DNA of 5,018 nt from Bacillota bacterium (GTDB lineage: Bacteria > Bacillota > Clostridia > Clostridiales > Clostridiaceae): assembly GCA_023427705.1 (NCBI GenBank), contig JAEZAL010000096.1, forward strand, positions 1 through 5,018, read 5' to 3'. The notes below the pieces were generated by a model, which searched no databases, was not told where the DNA came from, and was given only the letters and a program-made list of their open reading frames with translations. Both the position numbers and the translations under genes were made by a program. Below, in pieces: positions 1 through 3,919 of the stretch. Every line of letters starts with the position of its first letter. Positions within the stretch are counted from its first letter, which is position 1.

Positions 1-1
1 T

Positions 2-964
2 TCACAAGGAGATAGAAATTTAAGAGAAGCTATAAATAATTACTTAAGATTTACTAGAGGGGTTAATTCTAGTGCTGACAATATAATAGTAGGAGCAGGA
101 AGTGAATATTTAATTCAAATAATTATAAATATACTGGGTAGAAATAAAATATTTGCAGTAGAGGAACCTGGATATTATAAGATTAGGAAAATATTAAAAG
201 TAAATGATATTAATCCTGTTGCAATTCCAATAGATAATCAGGGTGTTGAGGCTGAGAGATTAAGGGAGAGTAATTCAGAAGTAATACATATTACCCCTTC
301 TCATCAGTTTCCAACAGGAGTAATTATGCCTATTAATAGAAGAATTCAGATTTTAAATTGGGCAAATGAAAGTGACAAAAGATATATAATAGAAGATGAT
401 TATGATAGTGAGTTTAGGTTTGAGGGAAAACCTATACCAGCTTTACAAAGTTTAGATAATAAAGGAAAAGTAATATATTTAGGTACTTTTTCAAAGTGTT
501 TTTCACCATCTGAAAGAATAGCTTATATGGTATTACCAGATGAACTTATGAAAATATATAGGAAAGATTTTAGCTTCTTAGCTTGTACTGTATCTAGAAG
601 TACTCAGCAAGCTTTAGTAAGATTTATAGAAGAGGGTTACTTTGAAAGACATTTAAATAAGATGAGAAATATATATAGAAAAAAAAGAGAGTATCTAGTT
701 TCACTAATAAAAAAATATCTTTATAATACTGAAATTATAGGAACTAATTCAGGATTACATTTATTATTAAAAGTTAATAATGGAATGACTGAAAAAGAGC
801 TTATTAAAAAAGCAGAAGAAAAAGGAGTAATGGTAATAGGTTTATCTAAATCATATTTGAATAGCTTTGAAGAGCATAAAACAGTTTTTTTAGGTTATGC
901 CAATTTAAAATATTATGAAATAGAAGAAGCAATTATATTGTTAAAGGAAGCATGGAATTTATAA
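2..964 (+). CDS. MocR/PdxR-family PLP-dependent transcriptional regulator, C-terminal part (5' end outside window)
   Basis: The frame is open from base 2, so the ATG at 326 is an internal Met and not the start. The visible 320 residues match the aminotransferase fold-type-I domain of MocR regulators, which join an N-terminal GntR-type winged helix to a PLP-binding domain. Family proteins are about 460-490 residues, so roughly 140-170 residues, including the DNA-binding domain, lie upstream of the window. Family landmarks, numbered from base 2, are GDRNLREAI near the start, TPSHQFPTG at about 99-107, EDDYDSEFR at 131-139 (the acidic residue that contacts the PLP pyridine nitrogen lies here) and GTFSK at 161-165. 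Lys165 (bases 494-496) is the expected PLP Schiff-base lysine, and Arg172 follows in PSERIAY. The C-terminus (GLHLLLKV, FLGYANL) is also typical. Members usually sense PLP or an amino-acid-like ligand and control vitamin B6 or amino-acid genes; the target here cannot be told. The family is clear, the ligand is unknown. Confidence 0.92.
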   Translation, partial: SQGDRNLREAINNYLRFTRGVNSSADNIIVGAGSEYLIQIIINILGRNKIFAVEEPGYYKIRKILKVNDINPVAIPIDNQGVEAERLRESNSEVIHITPSHQFPTGVIMPINRRIQILNWANESDKRYIIEDDYDSEFRFEGKPIPALQSLDNKGKVIYLGTFSKCFSPSERIAYMVLPDELMKIYRKDFSFLACTVSRSTQQALVRFIEEGYFERHLNKMRNIYRKKREYLVSLIKKYLYNTEIIGTNSGLHLLLKVNNGMTEKELIKKAEEKGVMVIGLSKSYLNSFEEHKTVFLGYANLKYYEIEEAIILLKEAWNL

Positions 965-1000
965 TAAATATTTGGAAATAATATAGGTTATAAAAATTCG

Positions 1001-1006
1001 AAGGAG
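1001..1006 (+). promoter_or_regulatory. Ribosome binding site AAGGAG for the pentapeptide-channel gene
   Basis: AAGGAG ends 7 bases before the ATG at 1014 and fixes that start. The 49-base gap after the MocR stop holds no hairpin terminator. A TATAAA at 989-994 has no -35 element at a usable distance, so read-through from the upstream gene is the simplest way this gene is transcribed. Confidence 0.8.
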
Positions 1007-1013
1007 AATTGTT

Positions 1014-2201
1014 ATGGCCTATATTAATTTTAAAGAAGAAATTGCAGTTGCAAAAATACAATTTCAAAAGAGAGTTAGCAATAATAAAAAAATATATGAA
1101 AAATTATTAGGAAGTAAGAATTTACATACAGAATATAGTCCAAATGAAAAATATAGCTTTAAAGAACATAAAAATTTAATTCTAGGTGGAGGCTATCCTA
1201 AAAAAGAAGATGAATTTCAAGAAATAAAGGATGAAGACATAATTTGTGCTAAGTTTATAAAATGTAGATTTTCTAATATAAAGTTTACAAGCTGCAAGTT
1301 TATTGGTTGTTATTTTGAAGAATGTGAATTAATGGGTGGAGGAGTAGTTTTTCAAGATTGTATTTTTGTGAAAAAAGATAAAGATGAAAAGCCAAATTTA
1401 AATAAAGAAGATAACTTTTCCTGTGAATTTAATAATTGTAGGATCTATGCGAAGTTTATTAATTGCACACTAGAATTTATTATCTTCAATAAATGTTTTT
1501 TAAATACAACTAATTTTGAATTAAGTGATATGAGTAATGGAATGATATTTGATTCAACCTTAAGCATGATAATTATTTCCGATACGAATCTTTCAGGTTT
1601 TAAAACCGTAAATACATATATTGAAGATTTAGAGTTTAGAGATAAATATAAAAGTAAGCTAGATGAAAAAAGTTTTTTTGATAAGATTAAGTTTAAGAAA
1701 AGAAATAGGGATGAATATGAAGGGATTTATACAGTTTATGAAAATATAGCTGATAAATTTAAAGATAATAATTTAAAAAATAATTTTGGAGAATATTATT
1801 TTTTATGTAGGAAAGCTCAAAGAAAAGTTCTAAAACCTATTCCTAAAATTGAATCAACACTTGGACTTTTAAGTTGTGGATATGGAGAAAGACCTATGTA
1901 TGCTGTTTATTTCTCATTTTTCGTAATTTTTTTATTTTCAATCTTATATTTAATATTTGGAATAAAGGTAAATGAGGAAATAATAACATATGATAGTATT
2001 AATAAATTTCGTGGTTTAAGGCAAATGCTAACAGATTATAATGAAGCCTTAAATTTAAGTGTAGGAATGTTTGCAGCTGTTGGTCTTAATGAAGCACAAC
2101 CATCTCCAAGATCTTATATGTTAAGTAATATTGAAATGTTAATTGGAGTATTAATGATGGGACTTGGAATAGGGGCATTAGTAAAGAAAATAGTAAGATA
2201 G
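1014..2201 (+). CDS. Pentapeptide-repeat protein with C-terminal two-helix ion-channel-like domain
   Basis: This is a predicted 395-residue membrane protein. Residues 1-75 are charged and soluble. Residues about 78-193 form pentapeptide repeats: a bulky hydrophobic residue falls every five positions at 81, 86, 91, 96, 101 and 106, and again from 148 to 193, with a non-repeat insert at about 119-136. Ten of the 12 cysteines lie in 78-161, several two residues before the hydrophobic centre (84, 94, 99, 104, 116). A linker (about 233-272) ending in EYYFLCRKAQRK resembles the helix that precedes the pore in other pentapeptide-channel fusions. After GYGERP (289-294) come a first membrane helix (about 296-317), a re-entrant pore loop (about 344-364) and a second helix (about 370-390) ending in KKIVR. 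This layout matches Ion_trans_2-type channels with the repeat domain in the cytoplasm. The filter reads AAVGLNEAQP instead of a TxGYGD-like motif, so K+ selectivity is not supported and the permeant ion is unknown. The architecture is well supported; channel activity is inference. Confidence 0.82.
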   Translation: MAYINFKEEIAVAKIQFQKRVSNNKKIYEKLLGSKNLHTEYSPNEKYSFKEHKNLILGGGYPKKEDEFQEIKDEDIICAKFIKCRFSNIKFTSCKFIGCYFEECELMGGGVVFQDCIFVKKDKDEKPNLNKEDNFSCEFNNCRIYAKFINCTLEFIIFNKCFLNTTNFELSDMSNGMIFDSTLSMIIISDTNLSGFKTVNTYIEDLEFRDKYKSKLDEKSFFDKIKFKKRNRDEYEGIYTVYENIADKFKDNNLKNNFGEYYFLCRKAQRKVLKPIPKIESTLGLLSCGYGERPMYAVYFSFFVIFLFSILYLIFGIKVNEEIITYDSINKFRGLRQMLTDYNEALNLSVGMFAAVGLNEAQPSPRSYMLSNIEMLIGVLMMGLGIGALVKKIVR

Positions 2202-2212
2202 AGTTCCACGTT

Positions 2213-2251
2213 AATGAAAGAATTAAAAAATGAAAAAAATGAAAGAATTAA
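2213..2251. repeat. 14-base direct repeat, two exact copies
   Basis: AATGAAAGAATTAA occurs exactly at 2213-2226 and again at 2238-2251, 25 bases apart. A third, degenerate copy lacking two internal bases lies at 2277-2290. The longer TTAATGAAA core is shared by 2211-2219 and 2275-2283. The copies lie just after the stop codon of the channel-like gene and contain no sensible reading frame. The composition is A-rich, so part of the similarity could be low complexity, but a 14-base exact match containing G and T is more than a simple A-run. Function is unknown. Confidence 0.7.
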
Positions 2252-2257
2252 GGAAAT

Positions 2258-2276
2258 AACTCAGGCTAGCTGAGTT
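2258..2276. other. Hairpin AACTCAG-N5-CTGAGTT
   Basis: A perfect 7-base stem (2258-2264 with 2270-2276) encloses a 5-base loop, GCTAG. It has no T-run on the + strand, so it is not a standard intrinsic terminator for the channel-like gene. The left-arm sequence AACTCAG is repeated exactly at 2295-2301, so the right arm could pair with either copy. It could stabilise the 3' end of the mRNA; this is inference. Confidence 0.6.
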
Positions 2277-2293
2277 AATGAAAATTAAAGAAA

Positions 2294-2311
2294 AAACTCA
2301 GTTAGGAGTTT
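2294..2311. other. Weak hairpin AAACTC-N6-GAGTTT
   Basis: A 6-base perfect inverted repeat (2294-2299 with 2306-2311) with a 6-base loop. Its left arm overlaps the second AACTCAG copy, so this hairpin competes with pairing to 2270-2276. The stem is short and would be weak by itself. Confidence 0.4.
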
Positions 2312-2331
2312 CTAAAATATATATTTTATAA

Positions 2332-2350
2332 GTAATTCGTTTAGAATTAC
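2332..2350. other. Hairpin GTAATTC-N5-GAATTAC
   Basis: A perfect 7-base inverted repeat (2332-2338 with 2344-2350) around the loop GTTTA. It immediately follows a 16-base AT-only palindrome at 2313-2328. No T-run follows, so a terminator role is unlikely. It belongs to a cluster of small inverted repeats that fills 2258-2350. Confidence 0.5.
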
Positions 2351-2359
2351 ATCAATAAT

Positions 2360-2394
2360 TTTACACTTTACATTCTACATTATACATTATAAAT
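2360..2394. repeat. Tandem 7-base repeats, five units (consensus TNTACAT)
   Basis: Five consecutive heptamers lie exactly in register: TTTACAC, TTTACAT, TCTACAT, TATACAT and TATAAAT, starting at 2360, 2367, 2374, 2381 and 2388. Positions 1, 3 and 4 (T, T and A) and position 6 (A) are the same in all five units. The last unit overlaps the first four bases of the terminator stem. This looks like a short heptanucleotide tandem array in non-coding DNA, comparable in kind to the intergenic heptamer arrays known in cyanobacteria. No function can be assigned. Confidence 0.7.
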
Positions 2395-2424
2395 AAGGGA
2401 GCTGCTTGGACAGCTCCCTTATTT
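2391..2424. terminator. Strong bidirectional intrinsic terminator between convergent genes
   Basis: AAATAAGGGAGCTG (2391-2404) pairs perfectly with CAGCTCCCTTATTT (2411-2424) around the 6-base loop CTTGGA, giving a 14-base stem with a GC-rich upper half. The A/T-rich lower stem supplies a T-rich tail in both directions. It lies 189 bases after the stop of the + strand channel-like gene and 11 bases after the stop of the - strand nitroreductase gene, so it should end both transcripts. The position next to the nitroreductase suggests it is primarily that gene's terminator. Confidence 0.9.
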
Positions 2425-2435
2425 ATTGGGTTATG

Positions 2436-2954
2436 TTATATTCTAAATACTCTATTTTCTTTTCTTGGGATTATTCTTGAATTATCTGTAGCAGAGTAAC
2501 CAATAACACAATATCCAATTCCTTCATAATCGCCTTCAAATCCAAGTTTTTTTAGAAGTTCTTTGCCTTCTTCGTCCTCAAAAGATTGTTTTGCTCTATG
2601 AATCCAGCAACTTCCTATTCCTAAAGAATGTGCTGCAAGCATCATATTTCCAAGAACAAGGCTTCCATCATAAATGCCAGTTGGAACACTTTTTTCTACT
2701 AAAACTGCAAGTGCTATTGGAGCACCATAAAATGGGTCAGCTTTTGTACCCAAATATTTTGCATTAAGACATGACATTTTATCTCTTGTTTCTTTATCAG
2801 TAATTGCAATGATTATTGGTGCTTGGCTTCCTTTTCCACTAGCTGCAAAAAGTCCTGCTTCAATAATTTGATCCATTATTTCCGTAGGAACCATATCTGG
2901 TTTAAATTTTTTACAGCTTCTTCTTGTTATAATTCCATTAATAATCTCGTTCAT
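2436..2954 (-). CDS. Nitroreductase-family FMN-dependent oxidoreductase
   Basis: This 172-residue soluble protein has the single-domain nitroreductase fold. Such enzymes bind FMN as homodimers and reduce nitro compounds, quinones or other electron acceptors with NAD(P)H. Visible landmarks are TRRSCKKF at 10-17 (the N-terminal RRSxRxF-type FMN-phosphate motif), ASGKGSQAP at 38-46 (the place of the usual SxxNxQPW loop, here with Ser-Gln-Ala-Pro), GAPIALAVL at 77-85, YDGSLVLGNMMLAAHSLGIG at 95-114 (core dimer helix) and GYCVIGY at 147-153. The length fits the short clostridial members of the family. The start at 2954 is supported by GGAGG six bases upstream. The gene stands alone, with its own promoter and a terminator after the stop. 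The physiological substrate cannot be told from sequence, and the common assignment is generic. The family call is firm. Confidence 0.93.
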   Translation of the reverse strand: MNEIINGIITRRSCKKFKPDMVPTEIMDQIIEAGLFAASGKGSQAPIIIAITDKETRDKMSCLNAKYLGTKADPFYGAPIALAVLVEKSVPTGIYDGSLVLGNMMLAAHSLGIGSCWIHRAKQSFEDEEGKELLKKLGFEGDYEGIGYCVIGYSATDNSRIIPRKENRVFRI

Positions 2955-2960
2955 AACACA

Positions 2961-2965
2961 CCTCC
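2961..2965 (-). promoter_or_regulatory. Ribosome binding site GGAGG of the nitroreductase gene
   Basis: Read on the - strand, GGAGG lies 6 bases upstream of the ATG whose A is at 2954. It is a strong Shine-Dalgarno site and confirms the start. Confidence 0.85.
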
Positions 2966-2994
2966 AAAAAATTCCAACTTATTGTTGTAACATA

Positions 2995-3023
2995 ATTATA
3001 TACTTTAATTATCGGTGTTTCAA
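2995..3023 (-). promoter_or_regulatory. Sigma-A promoter of the nitroreductase gene
   Basis: On the - strand, TTGAAA (3018-3023) is followed after 17 bases by a perfect TATAAT (2995-3000). That is 11 of 12 consensus bases at the optimal spacing. Transcription would start near 2988, giving a leader of about 35 bases that carries the GGAGG site. No dyad operator overlaps these boxes. Confidence 0.8.
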
Positions 3024-3090
3024 TATACATCTAAATATGGTAGTTTTTAATAAATTATTATATTGTAAATATTATTTTAGTACTTTTTAC

Positions 3091-3096
3091 TATAAT
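3091..3096 (+). promoter_or_regulatory. Possible -10 box TATAAT upstream of the DUF2975 operon
   Basis: A perfect TATAAT stands about 100 bases upstream of the DUF2975 start. No good -35 box lies 16-18 bases before it; the nearest, TTGTAA at 3063-3068, is 22 bases away, and there is no TG extension. If used, transcription would begin near 3103, directly at the 3104-3125 dyad, which would suit repression by a bound regulator. This is a second-choice promoter. Confidence 0.3.
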
Positions 3097-3103
3097 TATA
3101 TCT

Positions 3104-3125
3104 AAACAATAAAAAAATATTGTTT
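3104..3125. promoter_or_regulatory. Perfect dyad AAACAATA-N6-TATTGTTT, candidate operator
   Basis: An 8-base perfect inverted repeat (3104-3111 with 3118-3125) is separated by six A residues, for 22 bases in all. The size and symmetry suit a dimeric Cro/Xre-type HTH protein, and such a protein is encoded two genes downstream at 3701-3907. The site lies 16 bases upstream of the best -35 box and just downstream of the alternative -10 box. It could also form a short RNA hairpin, but the run of T after it is only four bases long. Autoregulation is an inference. Confidence 0.5.
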
Positions 3126-3140
3126 TACGATAAAAATGTA

Positions 3141-3169
3141 TTGAAAAGAGTTATTTTTAATGGTAATAT
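3141..3169 (+). promoter_or_regulatory. Probable sigma-A promoter of the DUF2975-HTH operon
   Basis: TTGAAA (3141-3146) is followed after 17 bases by TAATAT (3164-3169): five of six bases match at -35 and four of six at -10. Transcription would start near 3176, leaving a very short leader with AGGAGG at 3181-3186. The surrounding DNA is almost pure A/T, so chance matches are likely; the -35 box is the better half of the evidence. Confidence 0.5.
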
Positions 3170-3180
3170 ATATTTAATAT

Positions 3181-3186
3181 AGGAGG
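3181..3186 (+). promoter_or_regulatory. Ribosome binding site AGGAGG of the DUF2975 gene
   Basis: A consensus AGGAGG lies 6 bases before the ATG at 3193. It favours this Met over the next in-frame Met at 3202. Confidence 0.85.
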
Positions 3187-3192
3187 TAATAT

Positions 3193-3687
3193 ATGGGAAA
3201 TATGTATGAGAGAAAGATATCAAGGGTATTATCAATTATTCTTAATGTAGCTATAATTTTTGGCGTAATTCTTACAGGTATACTTATAAATGATACATTT
3301 ATACAAAGAAGGCTTGAAGATGTAATAATTAGTGAAGCTATAGTAATAATATTACTAGTATTAGGTATAAGCAGTTTATTTTATATAGTCTTTACTCTAA
3401 AAGGAATAATAAAAACCCTTATAAAAGGAGATCCATTTGTTAGGTCCAATGTAATTGCTTTTAAAAGAATATCAGTATCATGTCTAGTAATAGCCGTATG
3501 TTATTTATTAAATTTATTTATAAACTCTAATTTTAAAGATTTTAAGTTTATTTATATAGATAATATGGGAATTCACACTGATATGGAGGTATTTATATTT
3601 TTATTTGCAGCTGCCTTTATATATATTTTAGCTAAGGTTTTTGATAAGGCTGTAACTTTTAAAGAAGAAAATGATTTAACTATATGA
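3193..3687 (+). CDS. DUF2975-family four-helix membrane protein (YoaS-like)
   Basis: This 164-residue integral membrane protein has four predicted helices at about 11-33, 44-68, 92-112 and 131-150. The family landmark is the cytoplasmic segment between helices 2 and 3, KGDPFVRSNVIAFKRIS (78-94), where GxPF followed by an Arg/Asn-rich stretch is characteristic of DUF2975. The N-terminus is short and basic and the C-terminus charged, consistent with both ends in the cytoplasm. No catalytic motif is visible and the biochemical role of the family is unknown. It is the first gene of a tight operon: the next gene, for a small HTH protein, starts 13 bases after its stop. DUF2975 proteins are commonly next to such regulators (YoaS with YozG in Bacillus subtilis, from memory), which suggests that the membrane protein senses something or holds the regulator at the membrane. 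That role is inference; the family call is strong. Confidence 0.85.
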   Translation: MGNMYERKISRVLSIILNVAIIFGVILTGILINDTFIQRRLEDVIISEAIVIILLVLGISSLFYIVFTLKGIIKTLIKGDPFVRSNVIAFKRISVSCLVIAVCYLLNLFINSNFKDFKFIYIDNMGIHTDMEVFIFLFAAAFIYILAKVFDKAVTFKEENDLTI

Positions 3688-3700
3688 TAAGGAGAATAAC

Positions 3701-3907
3701 ATGGGAATAATAGTAAACTTAGATGTTATGATGGCAAAAAGAAAAATTTCTTTAAATGAGTTAGCTGAAAGGGTTGGAATTACTAATGCAAATCTTTCTA
3801 TATTAAAAAATAATAAGGCTAAGGCAATAAGGTTTTCAACTTTAGAAGCTATTTGTAAGGAACTTAACTGTCAGCCAGGAGATATATTAGAATATGTAGA
3901 TGAATAA
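3701..3907 (+). CDS. Small Cro/Xre-type helix-turn-helix regulator (YozG-like)
   Basis: This 68-residue protein is essentially a single HTH domain of the Cro/C1 (HTH_26) type. After a short strand (GIIVNLDVMMAKRK), helix 2 (about 18-25, LNELAERV) and recognition helix 3 (about 28-36, TNANLSILK) form the DNA-binding unit. NNKAKAIRFSTLEAICKEL follows, and the protein ends in CQPGDILEYVDE, the usual end of this subfamily. There is no sensor domain, so any signal must come from a partner, most obviously the DUF2975 membrane protein encoded 13 bases upstream. AAGGAG at 3689-3694, 6 bases before the ATG, supports the start over the Met codons at residues 10 and 11. It probably binds as a dimer near the operon promoter; the dyad at 3104-3125 is the best candidate. 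The family is certain, the target is inferred. Confidence 0.93.
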   Translation: MGIIVNLDVMMAKRKISLNELAERVGITNANLSILKNNKAKAIRFSTLEAICKELNCQPGDILEYVDE

Positions 3908-3908
3908 T

Positions 3909-3913
3909 GGAGG
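3909..3913 (+). promoter_or_regulatory. Ribosome binding site GGAGG of the large membrane-protein gene
   Basis: GGAGG starts two bases after the HTH gene's stop codon and lies 6 bases before the ATG at 3920. With only 12 bases between the two genes and no terminator, they should be translated from one mRNA. Confidence 0.85.
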
Positions 3914-3919
3914 TGTAAT

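Noticed and set aside
326..964. A 212-residue gene starting at the ATG at 326
   Set aside because: The same frame is open back to base 2 and encodes the conserved middle part of the MocR aminotransferase domain, so this Met is internal.
1014..2201. K+ channel assignment for the pentapeptide-repeat membrane protein
   Set aside because: The topology fits, but the selectivity filter lacks the TxGYGD-type motif, so naming K+ as the substrate is not supported.
2258..2276. Intrinsic terminator directly after the channel-like gene
   Set aside because: The stem is only 7 bases and no T-run follows on the + strand. The 14-base stem at 2391-2424 is far stronger.
2313..2328. 16-base perfect palindrome TAAAATATATATTTTA as a regulatory site
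   Set aside because: It consists only of A and T in a very AT-rich background, where such palindromes arise by chance. It is mentioned only as part of the hairpin cluster.
2202..2390. Insertion sequence or MITE in the intergenic region
   Set aside because: No terminal inverted repeats flanked by a target-site duplication and no transposase fragment could be found; only short repeats and hairpins are present.
3024..3192. Riboswitch or T-box leader upstream of the DUF2975 operon
   Set aside because: The region is almost entirely A/T, with only one short dyad and no conserved aptamer-like or T-box motif. The likely promoter leaves too short a leader.
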